Shown in pieces: positions 32,905 to 41,408 of a DNA stretch of 64,000 bases; positions within the stretch are counted from its first letter, which is position 1; each line of letters opens with the position of its first letter. Under the pieces are notes generated by a model. The model worked only from the letters and a program-made list of their open reading frames with translations, had not been told where the DNA came from and did no database searches. The translations under genes were made by a program, and so were the position numbers. The stretch comes from Edaphosphingomonas laterariae (GTDB lineage Bacteria; Pseudomonadota; Alphaproteobacteria; Sphingomonadales; Sphingomonadaceae): contig NZ_FZOS01000016.1 of assembly GCF_900188165.1 (NCBI RefSeq), forward strand, positions 21,041 through 85,040. The letters are read 5' to 3'.

Positions 32905-34160
32905 GCGCCGATGGCGCGCGGTTCCTCGGGCCGCGCATGGTCGCCCTTGCGTTCATCGCGCAGAGCGTGGCGATCGGCCCGACTTATGGCGCGTTCGGGC
33001 CGCTCGTCGGCGAATTCGAACGCGCCTTCGGCATGTCGCGGGCGATGGTTTCGCTGCCTCTGTCGCTGGTCGTGCTCGCCACTGGCCTGCTCGCCCCGGT
33101 GATCGGCAAGTTCGTCGATCGCGTCACCATCCGCCGCACCATGATGCTGGGCGCGGTGTTGTTGACGCTCGGCTATGGTGCGCTCGCCATGGCCACCTCC
33201 GGCACGCAGGTGCTGGCGATTTACGGACTGATGATCGGGCCGGGCGTGGCCTTTCTCGGCATGCTGCCCAGCGCCACGCTGGTCACCAACTGGTATGCCG
33301 AACGGCAGGGGCGGATGATCGGCATCGTCCAGATGCCGCTGATGGTGATGCTGGTGCCGTTGGCGGTGGCCTGGGTGCTGCCAGCCCTCGGTTTCCACCG
33401 CGTGCTCCTCCTTCTGGCGGCGGTGCACGCGCTGGTTCTGCCGGTCCTGCTGTTCGTCATCGACCGGCCCGAAAAAGTGGGGCAGCAGGCCTTTGGCGAA
33501 GATGCGCGGCGCACGCCTGACGCGGCGGCGGATGCCACGGTGATGCCGATGCTCCAGCTGCTCGCCATGCCGGCTTTCCTGCTGATCGTGCTGGGTTCGG
33601 CGCTGGCCGTCGGCGCGGGCGTCACCAAATCGGTCCACCTCGTCCCGCTCGTCACCGAACGCGGCTGGAGCCTCGAACAGGCGGCGCTGCTCGCGTCGAT
33701 TTCGGGTGGCACCGGCATTGCCGGATCGCTGCTGTTCGGCTGGCTGGCCGATCGCTGGGGCGGCGGCGGCGCGCTGATCGCCAATTGCGTGATCCAAGGC
33801 ATCGTCTGGATGATCCTGATCCTGCCCGTGGGCTTCGGCGTGCTGGTGTTCGATGCGGTCGTCATCGGCATGTGCGGCGGCGGCTTCATCGCAGCCAAGG
33901 CGGTGCTGGTGAACCACCTGTTCGGCCGTCGGTCGTTCGCTCAGGTGATGGGACTGTCGGGAATATTGACGGTGCCATTTCTCTTCGGAATGTCGCCGCT
34001 TGCCGGCTGGTTGCGGGACTGGACGGGCAATTACGGCCTGGCGGTGGCCACGCATATCGCGGGTTTCGCGGTGGCGACGCTCTGTTTTGCTGCGGCTGCG
34101 TTACTCGTCCGGCGCAATCATCGCCGTCCGATGGCCGGCGCCGTTGCAGAGGGCGCCTGA
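32901..34160 (+). CDS. MFS transporter
   Basis: This 419-residue membrane protein has about 12 hydrophobic helices and the MFS pattern GKFVDRVTIRRTMMLGAVLLTLG between helices 2 and 3. GWLADRWGGGGALIANC repeats the motif in the second half. It is close in style to the oxalate/formate antiporter-like (monocarboxylate) group, with a GTG start at 32901 that overlaps the cupin stop by four bases. It is the last gene of the operon and likely moves the substrate or product of the dehydrogenase. A start further upstream is possible but would overlap the cupin gene. Confidence 0.88.
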   Translation: MSADGARFLGPRMVALAFIAQSVAIGPTYGAFGPLVGEFERAFGMSRAMVSLPLSLVVLATGLLAPVIGKFVDRVTIRRTMMLGAVLLTLGYGALAMATSGTQVLAIYGLMIGPGVAFLGMLPSATLVTNWYAERQGRMIGIVQMPLMVMLVPLAVAWVLPALGFHRVLLLLAAVHALVLPVLLFVIDRPEKVGQQAFGEDARRTPDAAADATVMPMLQLLAMPAFLLIVLGSALAVGAGVTKSVHLVPLVTERGWSLEQAALLASISGGTGIAGSLLFGWLADRWGGGGALIANCVIQGIVWMILILPVGFGVLVFDAVVIGMCGGGFIAAKAVLVNHLFGRRSFAQVMGLSGILTVPFLFGMSPLAGWLRDWTGNYGLAVATHIAGFAVATLCFAAAALLVRRNHRRPMAGAVAEGA

Positions 34161-34254
34161 TTCCGTCGGAATATTTTACGAACCGCTAACCATCGATATA
34201 GGGCGCTTGTCGTGTTGCGACGCAAAACGGGGGTTTTTCGACCAAATTTCAATC

Positions 34255-34270
34255 TGGCACGCGAATTGCT
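34255..34270 (+). promoter_or_regulatory. Sigma-54-type (-24/-12) promoter of PEP-CTERM gene 3
   Basis: TGGCACGCGAATTGCT fits the sigma-54 consensus TGGCACRNNNNTTGCW at every position; GG (34256-34257) and GC (34268-34269) are 10 bases apart. The gene ATG at 34327 is 57 bases further on, almost the same distance as for PEP-CTERM gene 1. A perfect TTGCG-A-CGCAA dyad lies at 34215-34225 and could bind an activator. Confidence 0.8.
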
Positions 34271-34326
34271 TATTGATTGGCTGTCCGGCGTCGTGGGGAC
34301 GCAAAGTTTTAAAAGGGATGGCTGTT

Positions 34327-34983
34327 ATGGTGCGTAAACTTCTTCTCGGTGTCGCCGCTGCGGTGCTGATGGCCGGCTCGGCCAATGCGTCGCTGATCGT
34401 CAACGGCAGCTTCGAAACCGGCACCACCAACCCGGCTTCGGGCGGCTTCTCGACGCTCGCTTCGGGCGACAGCACGATCACCGGCTGGACGGTCAGCAGC
34501 GGTTCGGTTGACTGGATCAACGGCTATTGGGATGCCTTCGATGGCACGCACAGCGTCGATCTGGCCGGCAGCGTGCCCGGCGCGATCGAACAGACCTTCG
34601 CCACCGTCGCGGGCCAGACCTATACGGTCGACTATTATCTGTCGGGCAACCCCGATGGCGGCGATATCGCCAAGCAGGGCCTGGTTGCCGCGATCAACGG
34701 CGCGACGATCTTCGCCAGCGACACGATCCTGGGCATCAAGGCGCCCGCGCATGACGACATGCAGTATCTGAAGAACACCTTCCAGTTCACGGCGACCGGC
34801 AGCAGCACCACGCTGCAATTCTCGTCGAACCCGACGGAAGGCGCCTATGGTGCGGTGCTCGACATGGTGACGGTGAATGCCGTTCCGGAACCGACGACCT
34901 GGGCGATGATGCTGGTCGGCTTCGGCGTGGTCGGCGCCTCGATGCGCCGCCGCGTTGCCTATCGTCCGGCGCAGGTCGCCTGA
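34327..34983 (+). CDS. PEP-CTERM sorting-domain protein 3
   Basis: This 218-residue exported protein has a signal peptide (KLLLGVAAAVLMAGSANA, residues ~3-20) and starts its mature part with SLIVNGSFETG, typical of DUF642 or 'choice-of-anchor C' carbohydrate-binding-like proteins. The beta-rich body carries SVDLAGSVPGAIEQTFATVAG and YTVDYYLSGNPDG. The tail is VPEPTTWAMMLVGFGVVGASMRRR, a PEPxxWA sorting signal. The ATG at 34327 is preferred to 34318 because AAAAGGG sits 9 bases before it. A sigma-54-type promoter lies 57 bases upstream, and a terminator follows at 35013. Confidence 0.9.
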   Translation: MVRKLLLGVAAAVLMAGSANASLIVNGSFETGTTNPASGGFSTLASGDSTITGWTVSSGSVDWINGYWDAFDGTHSVDLAGSVPGAIEQTFATVAGQTYTVDYYLSGNPDGGDIAKQGLVAAINGATIFASDTILGIKAPAHDDMQYLKNTFQFTATGSSTTLQFSSNPTEGAYGAVLDMVTVNAVPEPTTWAMMLVGFGVVGASMRRRVAYRPAQVA

Positions 34984-35012
34984 CACCACGGTTCATTACC
35001 GTTCAAAGCAGG

Positions 35013-35043
35013 ATGCCGTCGATCGCAAGATCGGCGGCATTTT
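35013..35043 (+). terminator. Rho-independent terminator of PEP-CTERM gene 3
   Basis: ATGCCGTCGATC (35013-35024) pairs with GATCGGCGGCAT (35029-35040) over 12 positions, one of them G-U, around a stable GCAA tetraloop. A TTT run begins at 35041. Confidence 0.8.
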
Positions 35044-35114
35044 GCGTTATGGGTCGGGAACGATCGGTGGGCAGGTTCGTTCAGGAGGTTTCAGAGTTAA
35101 CCGGAGGGCTATCC

Positions 35115-35393
35115 ATGCGCCGTTTCGCTTTGAGCATTCTCGCCGCCACCTCTCTTGCCGTCATGGCCGGTCAGGCCATGGCCGCCACCGCTGCCGTGCA
35201 GCCGGGCACCAGCCCTGCCGCCAAATTGTCGCCGTCCGCGCGGATGGGCGCCACGATGACGAACAGCAGCCATGCCTCGGGCAATGGCCTCGGTATCGCC
35301 ATGCTGGTCCTGGTCGCCGCCGGCGCGATCTGGGGCGCTTATGAAATGATCGACGGCGATGGCGACGGGGACGACGAACCGGTCAGCAACTGA
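35115..35393 (+). CDS. Small secreted or membrane hypothetical protein, 92 aa
   Basis: This small protein has a signal peptide (FALSILAATSLAVMAGQAMA, residues ~4-23). A low-complexity middle follows, then a second hydrophobic stretch GLGIAMLVLVAAGAIWGAYEMI (about 59-80) that is probably a membrane helix, and an acidic tail IDGDGDGDDEPVSN. The ATG at 35115 follows CGGAGGG. Similar small proteins with an acidic Asp/Gly tail are familiar from sphingomonads, but their role is not known. It is alone on its transcript, after the terminator at 35013-35043. Confidence 0.75.
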   Translation: MRRFALSILAATSLAVMAGQAMAATAAVQPGTSPAAKLSPSARMGATMTNSSHASGNGLGIAMLVLVAAGAIWGAYEMIDGDGDGDDEPVSN

Positions 35394-35405
35394 CCCGATA
35401 GCGCA

Positions 35406-35960
35406 TTAGGGCTTGCGCAGCGTCGCCGCGAAATCGGCAATGAAGCTTTCCAGCCTGCGGGCGACCACATCGTCGATGAGGTTGCCCGCCGCGTCGAATG
35501 CCTTTCCGGCACCCGATACCAGCAAGCGCCCGCCCGACCAGTGGCGCGCGCCCAGCGTATGCAGCACTGGCAGCCAGCCATTCTGGGCGAGGATCGTGCC
35601 GAACCCGCCGGGCGAGGCGCCGATGATCGCGACCGGCTTGCCGCCGAACACCCGGCCGATATCGGCGGGCGGGCGTGACAGCCAGTCGATCGCGTTTTTG
35701 AACACGCCGGGAATGCCATTATTATATTCGGGCGTCGCCAGCAGCAGGCCGTCCGCGGCGGCAATCTGCTCCTTCAGCGCGCTCACGGCGGCGGGAATCC
35801 CCTCGGCCGCTTCCTTGTCGGCATCGTAAAGCGGGATGCCGACGATCGATCCGATCTCCAGCGTCACGCCCGCCGGCAGCGCCTTGGTCGCCGCGCGCAG
35901 CAGGCCCGCATTATAGGACGCCTGGCGCAGGCTGCCCGCAATTCCGACGATCGTCACCAT
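35406..35960 (-). CDS. NADPH-dependent FMN reductase
   Basis: This 184-residue flavodoxin-fold protein reduces FMN or quinones and azo compounds with NADPH. It shows GIAGSLRQASYNAGLLRAA (phosphate-binding start), then LLATPEYNNGIPGVFKNAID, the classic flavin-binding PEYN motif, and GASPGGFGTI. The ATG at 35960 begins MVTIVGIAGSLR; the longer open frame upstream has no homology-like sequence. It lies 66 bases downstream of the efflux operon on the same strand, so cotranscription is possible. It might feed the LLM oxidoreductase with FMNH2, but distance argues against a dedicated pairing. Confidence 0.92.
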   Translation of the reverse strand: MVTIVGIAGSLRQASYNAGLLRAATKALPAGVTLEIGSIVGIPLYDADKEAAEGIPAAVSALKEQIAAADGLLLATPEYNNGIPGVFKNAIDWLSRPPADIGRVFGGKPVAIIGASPGGFGTILAQNGWLPVLHTLGARHWSGGRLLVSGAGKAFDAAGNLIDDVVARRLESFIADFAATLRKP

Positions 35961-36026
35961 CCACCGACTCCCTTGCTGTCCGACGATGCTAGCCGATCGC
36001 GGCTTCATGGTCAGCCGGGTGGGCGA

Positions 36027-37469
36027 TCAGCTGGCGGGCAGGGCATCCCAGCCGCCGCCCAAGGCCTTGTAGAGCGCGGTCGCGGCGGCCAGTTCGGCGG
36101 CGCGCGCGTCGATCGCCAGCGCCTCGGCGACGCTATAGGCCGATTGCGAATCGAGCAGCACGATCAGGTCGTCCTCGCCAGCGCGATAACGCTGGCGGGC
36201 AAGCGTCAGCGCCTCGGCGTTCCGTTCGCGGGCGGCTTCGCGATCGGCGCGTGCCGCGCGGGCGGCGGCAAAGCGGTTGATCGCGGTCTCGCTGTCGGCC
36301 AGCGCGCCCAGCACCGCTCGCTCATAGCGCGCGGCCGCGCCGTCGGCCCGCGCATCGGCGGCGCGGATCTGCGCGCGGATGCGCCCGCCCGCGAAGATTG
36401 GCCAATGCAGGCTCGGCCCGATCGTGAAGCGGGTGCTGCCGCCTGAAAACAGGTCGTCGCCCGATCGCGCCTGCTGGCCCACCGATCCGATCAGCGAAAG
36501 GCGCGGAAACAGGTCTGCCGTGGCCACGCCCACATCGGCGGTCGCGGCGGCCAGCCGGCGTTCGGCCTCGCGAATGTCGGGGCGGCGGCGCAGCACATCG
36601 GATCTAAGCCCGGTGCCGATCGCGGCGGGCGCACGGGGCAAGGGTTGCGGGGCGAGCAGTTCGCCCGCCAGCGCCTCGGGCGGTTGCCCGGTTAGCAGTG
36701 CCAGCCGATAGGCCGCCGCCGCCGCATTGGCCTCCAGCTCGGGCAGCGATGCCGCCGCCGCCCGCGCCTGCGCGTCGGCGCGAACGAAATCGAACCGCGC
36801 CGCTTCGCCCGCGCGAAAACGTTGTTCGGTCAGCGTCGCCACCTGCGCCCGCGCCTCGGCATCGGCGCGCGCACTGGCCGCCCGCGCCTGCGCCTTGCGC
36901 AGGTCGATATAGTTGCGCACCACTTCGGCGATCACCTGCAGCTGGGCTTCCTGCCGGGCGGCTTCGGCTGCGGCGACGCGCGCTTCGGCGCCCTCTACCT
37001 GCCGGGCGGTGTGGCCCCATAGGTCGATTTCCCAGCTGGCGTCGAAGCCCATGTCGAACAGGTTGAAGCTGCGATCGAAGCCGGGGATGTTACCCACCGG
37101 GATCTGGCCGTTCTTGCTCAGCTGGTTGGCGGTGGCCGATCCCCCGGCGGAAATTTCGGGCCAGCGGCCGCCAGCGGCGGCGTCGCGATTGGCGCGTGCC
37201 TCGCGCAGCCGTGCCTCGGCTTCCTTGATGTCCAGATTGGCGCGGCCCGCGCTGTCGATCAGCCGGTCGAGCAGCGGATCCCCCAGCTGCCGCCACCAGG
37301 CGGTGTCGACGGCCGCATTGCCCGCCGGTGGGTTGCTGGCGGGCGCGATCCAGCCGCCATCCTGCCCGGCCACGGCGGGCGGCGCGTGATCGGGGCCGAC
37401 AGCGCAGGCCGCCAGCGCCAGCGGCAGCAGGCCGATCAGCGGCCGGGTGATGAAGGGGCGCACGGGCAT
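36027..37469 (-). CDS. Outer-membrane efflux lipoprotein, NodT/OprM family
   Basis: This 480-residue protein is an outer-membrane factor of the NodT group. Residues 1-22 form a lipoprotein signal with lipobox LAAC, and the mature chain starts CAVGPDHAPPAV. It has two repeats of the OEP domain, each with long alpha-helices rich in Ala, Arg and Glu (ADAEARAQVATLTEQRFRAG and AAREARNAEAL-like). DMGFDASWEIDLWG is a typical signature. It completes the ABC export system encoded directly upstream, its start lying 4 bases after the permease stop. Trimer formation and coupling to the HlyD-like protein are expected. Confidence 0.92.
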   Translation of the reverse strand: MPVRPFITRPLIGLLPLALAACAVGPDHAPPAVAGQDGGWIAPASNPPAGNAAVDTAWWRQLGDPLLDRLIDSAGRANLDIKEAEARLREARANRDAAAGGRWPEISAGGSATANQLSKNGQIPVGNIPGFDRSFNLFDMGFDASWEIDLWGHTARQVEGAEARVAAAEAARQEAQLQVIAEVVRNYIDLRKAQARAASARADAEARAQVATLTEQRFRAGEAARFDFVRADAQARAAAASLPELEANAAAAAYRLALLTGQPPEALAGELLAPQPLPRAPAAIGTGLRSDVLRRRPDIREAERRLAAATADVGVATADLFPRLSLIGSVGQQARSGDDLFSGGSTRFTIGPSLHWPIFAGGRIRAQIRAADARADGAAARYERAVLGALADSETAINRFAAARAARADREAARERNAEALTLARQRYRAGEDDLIVLLDSQSAYSVAEALAIDARAAELAAATALYKALGGGWDALPAS

Positions 37470-37473
37470 CGGG

Positions 37474-38589
37474 TCACTCCATCCGCGATCGGAACAGCAA
37501 GGCGGCCGCCGTCAGCGTCGCCGCCGCGATCGCCATCAATGGCCAGGTGTTGGCCAGGATGTCGCCGGGCGGCATCGCTTTCAGGAAGGTGCCTTCGCTG
37601 ACGATCAGGAAATGCTTGGGGGGATTGAATTCGGCCACCCACTGCAGCCAGTTCGGCATATTATCGACCGGGCTGGCATAGCCCGACAGCAGGATCGCGG
37701 GCACGGTGAGCAGAAACATGCCGAGAAATGCCTGCTGCTGGGTCTGCGACAGGCAGGAAATCAGCATGCCGAGGCCGATCAGGGCGAGCATGTAGAAGAG
37801 CAGGGCGACATAGAATAACGGCACCGATCCGGTGAGCGGCACGCCGAACACGGTGGGGATCAGGATGGTGTAGAGCGTCGCGTTGAACAGGCCGATCAGC
37901 AGCGGCGGCACCATCTTGCCGATCAGGATTTCGTGCACGCGCAGCGGTGAAACCATCAGCTGGTCGAACGTCCCCAGTTCACGCTCGCGCGCCACCGATT
38001 GCGCGGTCACGCCCAGCGCCGTCACCGTGCTCACGATCACCACCAAAGCGGGCATGGTGAACCACAGATAATCGAGGTTGGGGTTGTACCAGTGGGTGAC
38101 GATCGAACCGCCCGGCGCCTTCAGCTGCGGGCGCACGCTGGCCCCCATGTCGACGGTGATCCGGCCGAGATAGCCGGCCACGATCTGCGCCGCATTGGAT
38201 CGCCGGCCATCGAGGATTGCCTGAACCGTCGCCGGGCGCCCGGCCGCGATGTCGGCGCTGAACCGCTGGTCGATGCCGATCGCGGCGATCACCTGGCGAT
38301 TGTCGATCGCATCGCGCAGCTCGGCGGGCGATCGCACCGGGATGATGCGGCGCACATTGGGGCTGCCCGCCAGCCGCTGGCTGAACTCGCGCGCCCAGAC
38401 GCCGCCGTCGCGGTCATAAAGCGCGATGTCGATATTCTTCACCTCCAACGTCGTCGCGAAACCGAAGACGATCAGCTGCAGGAAGGGCGGCACGATCAGG
38501 ATGATCCGCGATCTGGGATCGCGCAGCACCGCCCAGATTTCCTTGACGATGATCGCCCACAGGCGGCCCCTGACAACCGGGTCGATCAT
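37474..38589 (-). CDS. ABC-2 type permease (YbhR/YbhS-like), second of pair
   Basis: This 371-residue membrane protein is an ABC-2 exporter permease. It has one helix near residues 25-45 (ILIVPPFLQLIVFGFATTL), a periplasmic domain of about 130 residues, and five more helices from about residue 175 (FTMPALVVIVSTVTALGVTAQ). The motif VARERELGTFDQLMVSPLR is characteristic. The ATG at 38589 overlaps the previous permease stop by four bases (ATGA). It pairs with the other permease and the fused ATPase in a YbhFSR-type complex. It is followed after 4 bases by the outer-membrane factor gene. Confidence 0.92.
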   Translation of the reverse strand: MIDPVVRGRLWAIIVKEIWAVLRDPRSRIILIVPPFLQLIVFGFATTLEVKNIDIALYDRDGGVWAREFSQRLAGSPNVRRIIPVRSPAELRDAIDNRQVIAAIGIDQRFSADIAAGRPATVQAILDGRRSNAAQIVAGYLGRITVDMGASVRPQLKAPGGSIVTHWYNPNLDYLWFTMPALVVIVSTVTALGVTAQSVARERELGTFDQLMVSPLRVHEILIGKMVPPLLIGLFNATLYTILIPTVFGVPLTGSVPLFYVALLFYMLALIGLGMLISCLSQTQQQAFLGMFLLTVPAILLSGYASPVDNMPNWLQWVAEFNPPKHFLIVSEGTFLKAMPPGDILANTWPLMAIAAATLTAAALLFRSRME

Positions 38590-39710
38590 GCGATCCTCCG
38601 CCGCGTGGCGCGGAAGGCGAGGGCGAAGAACACCGCGCCGAAGCCCAGCATGATCAGGATGTCGGGCAGGAACAGCCCCCACAGGTCGCCGGCGACGAAC
38701 ACCGTCTGCAAGGGCGGGATCAGGTAGCGCGCCGGCACGATATAGGTCAGCGCCTGCACGGGCGTCGGCATGGACGGGATTTCGAACAGGAACCCCGAAA
38801 GCAGCATCGCCGGCAGGAAGGCGGTGAGCAGCGCCACCTGGCTCGCCACGAACTGGTTCTTGGTCGCGGCCGAAATCAGCAGTCCCTGGCCCAGTGCCGG
38901 CACCAGAAAGGCCGATGCGATGATCAGCAGCGCCAGCGGCGATCCACGGAACGGCACGCCGAAGGCGAAGATCGCGATCAGCGTGCACACCGTCATCGAT
39001 CCCAGGCCGAGCAGGAAATAGGGGATCACCTTGGTCGCCAGGAATTCGCCCATGCCGATCGGCGTCGCCATGATCGCTTCCATCGTGCCGCGTTCCCATT
39101 CGCGGGCGATCACCAGCGCGGTCAGCAATGTGCCGATCATCGTCATCACGATCGCGATCGCGCCGGGGACGAGGAAGAAGCGGCTGGCCAGTTCCGGGTT
39201 GAACCAGAAACGGGTCGCGATCTGGATCGGCGGATCGGTGGCGTGGCCGCGTTCGCGCAGCTGCCCTTCTTCCCAGCTCGCGCGCACGCCTTCCGCATAA
39301 GCGGCGACGAAATTGGCGGTGTTTGGCAGGCTGCCGTCGGTGATGATCTGGATCGCGGCGCCCCGGCCGGACGCCATCTTGCGGCCGAAATCCTGCGGGA
39401 TCACGACGATGCCGCGCACCGCGCCCGAAACCAGCGCGGGCTTCACATCGGCCACGCTGTGCGCTTCGTGGGGTTCGAACCAGCGCGACTGGCGGAAGCT
39501 GGTGGCAAGGCTCAGCGCCGGCGCGCTGCGATCCTCCACCACCAGCCCGATCTTCACCCGCGTCACATCCAGCGACACGCCATAGCCGAACAGGAACAGC
39601 AGCAGCAGCGGCAGCAGGAAGGCGATCAGGAAGGTGGAAGGATCGCGCACGATCTGCAGCGTTTCCTTCACCAGCATCGCGGCGAAGCGCTGGCGGTTGA
39701 ACCCGTCCAT
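38586..39710 (-). CDS. ABC-2 type permease (YbhS/YbhR-like), first of pair
   Basis: This 374-residue permease resembles its neighbour: one N-terminal helix (FLIAFLLPLLLLFLFGYGVSL), a periplasmic domain, and five C-terminal helices starting near residue 175, with REWERGTMEAIMATPIGMGE as the ABC-2 motif. The ATG at 39710 overlaps the stop of the ATPase gene by one base; a GTG three bases earlier is possible. It forms a heterodimer with the following permease in the usual YbhS/YbhR layout. Substrate in E. coli is reported as drugs and cations; here unknown. Confidence 0.92.
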   Translation of the reverse strand: MDGFNRQRFAAMLVKETLQIVRDPSTFLIAFLLPLLLLFLFGYGVSLDVTRVKIGLVVEDRSAPALSLATSFRQSRWFEPHEAHSVADVKPALVSGAVRGIVVIPQDFGRKMASGRGAAIQIITDGSLPNTANFVAAYAEGVRASWEEGQLRERGHATDPPIQIATRFWFNPELASRFFLVPGAIAIVMTMIGTLLTALVIAREWERGTMEAIMATPIGMGEFLATKVIPYFLLGLGSMTVCTLIAIFAFGVPFRGSPLALLIIASAFLVPALGQGLLISAATKNQFVASQVALLTAFLPAMLLSGFLFEIPSMPTPVQALTYIVPARYLIPPLQTVFVAGDLWGLFLPDILIMLGFGAVFFALAFRATRRRIA

Positions 39711-41407
39711 CACGCCGCCTCCCGCGCCCGGTCAGACGCCTCGATCAACGCGATGAAGGCGTCCTCCAGCGTCGGATCGTCCAGCCCGGCCTGCGCCTTC
39801 AACTCGTCGGGCGTTCCGACCGCGATCTCCTCGGCGCGGTAGATCAGCGCGATGCGATCGCAATATTCGGCCTCGTCCATGAAATGCGTGGTCACCAGCA
39901 CGGTCACGCCACGTTCGACCAGCCCGTTGATATGCGTCCAGAATTCGCGGCGGACGATCGGATCGACGCCCGATGTCGGCTCGTCGAGGAACAGCACGGG
40001 CGGCTGGTGCATCACCGCGCAGGCGAGCGCCAGGCGCTGCTTGAAGCCCAGCGGCATGCCGCCGCTATTGCTGTTCACATAATCGGCGAGGTGGAAAATA
40101 TCGATCGACCGCTCGATCGCCTCGCGTCGCGCGGCGCCCGTCAGGCCATAGACGCCGGAAAAGAAATCGAGATTCTGGCGGACGCTGAGATCGCCGTAGA
40201 GCGAGAATTTCTGCGCCATATAGCCCAGCGACTGGCGGGCATCGGCGCGTGCCGTGCGCAGATCGTGGCCGGCGACGCGGCCATTGCCGGCGCTGGGCGT
40301 CAACAGCCCGCACAGCATCTTGAAGGTGGTCGATTTGCCCGCGCCATTGGGGCCGAGCAGGCCGAAGATCTGCCCCCGCGGGATCGAAAAATGGATGTCG
40401 CTTGCCGCGGTGAAATCGCCGAACCGCTTGGTCAGCCCCACCGCTTCGATTGCCGGCGCGTCGCCGGGCGGGATCGGGCGATAGCTTTCGGCGAGCCGGC
40501 TGGTGCCGCCGGGCCCGCCGCCCAGCCGATCGACAAAGGCGTCCTCGAAGCGTGGCGTCGCGGGCTCGGTCGTCAGGCCGGGCACCTCGGGCGGGGGGGC
40601 GCCCGGCTTCACCACCAACCGCAGCGATGCGCCCTGGATCGTGCCGTCGGTCACGTCGTCGCGGTCGAGCAGGCGTTCCAGCCGCGCCCGCCGGTCTTCA
40701 TCGGCGCCGAACAGGCGGAAGGTGCGCCCCGCCATGGTTTCGGTCAGCGCGCCCGGCGGACCGGCATGGATCAGCCGGCCTTCGTTGAGCAGGAACACGC
40801 TGTCGCATTTCTCCGCCTCGTCCAGATAGGCGGTCGACCAGAGCACGCCGATTCCCTCGCTCGAAAGCTCGCGCACCATCGCCCATAATTCGCGGCGCGA
40901 GACCGGATCGACGCCGACGCCGGGTTCGTCGAGCAGCAGCAGGCGTGGGGTGCGAACCAGCGCGCAGGCCAGCCCCAGCTTCTGCTTCATGCCGCCGGAA
41001 AGCTTGCCGGCCAGCCGGGTGCGAAAGCGATCGAGATCGGTGAAATCGAGCAGCCGGGCGAAGCGCGCGTCGCGCTCGTCGGCGGCAAGCCCGCGCAGAT
41101 CGGCATAAAGCGACAGATTTTCGATGACGCTCAGATCTTCGTACAGGCCGAAACGCTGGGGCATATAGCCGATCAGGCTGCGATCGGTGGCGGTGGCCGG
41201 GCGGCCCAGCGCCTCCACCTCGCCTTCGTCGGGGTCCAGCAGGCCGGCGAGCAGGCGGATCAGCGTCGTCTTGCCCGCGCCGTCGGGGCCGACCAGCCCG
41301 GTCATCCGCCCGGCGACGATATCGATGTCCACCGCGTCCAGCGCCGTCGTCGCGGGCTTCGCGAAACGCTTGGTCACGCCGCGCGCGCTGGCGACGGTGT
41401 CGACCAT
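39710..41407 (-). CDS. Fused double ABC ATPase (YbhF-like)
   Basis: This 565-residue protein carries two ATP-binding cassettes. The first has Walker A GPDGAGKTT at residues 40-48, signature LSGGMKQKL and Walker B LLLLDEPGVGVDP. The second has Walker A GPNGAGKST near residue 350 and Walker B VLFLDEPTSGVDP, but its signature reads SGGMPLGFKQRLALA, a shifted form seen in YbhF-like proteins. There is no permease domain. Length matches E. coli YbhF (about 578). It lies between the HlyD-like gene (one base away) and the permease pair and powers the exporter. Confidence 0.93.
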   Translation of the reverse strand: MVDTVASARGVTKRFAKPATTALDAVDIDIVAGRMTGLVGPDGAGKTTLIRLLAGLLDPDEGEVEALGRPATATDRSLIGYMPQRFGLYEDLSVIENLSLYADLRGLAADERDARFARLLDFTDLDRFRTRLAGKLSGGMKQKLGLACALVRTPRLLLLDEPGVGVDPVSRRELWAMVRELSSEGIGVLWSTAYLDEAEKCDSVFLLNEGRLIHAGPPGALTETMAGRTFRLFGADEDRRARLERLLDRDDVTDGTIQGASLRLVVKPGAPPPEVPGLTTEPATPRFEDAFVDRLGGGPGGTSRLAESYRPIPPGDAPAIEAVGLTKRFGDFTAASDIHFSIPRGQIFGLLGPNGAGKSTTFKMLCGLLTPSAGNGRVAGHDLRTARADARQSLGYMAQKFSLYGDLSVRQNLDFFSGVYGLTGAARREAIERSIDIFHLADYVNSNSGGMPLGFKQRLALACAVMHQPPVLFLDEPTSGVDPIVRREFWTHINGLVERGVTVLVTTHFMDEAEYCDRIALIYRAEEIAVGTPDELKAQAGLDDPTLEDAFIALIEASDRAREAA

Positions 41408-41408
41408 C

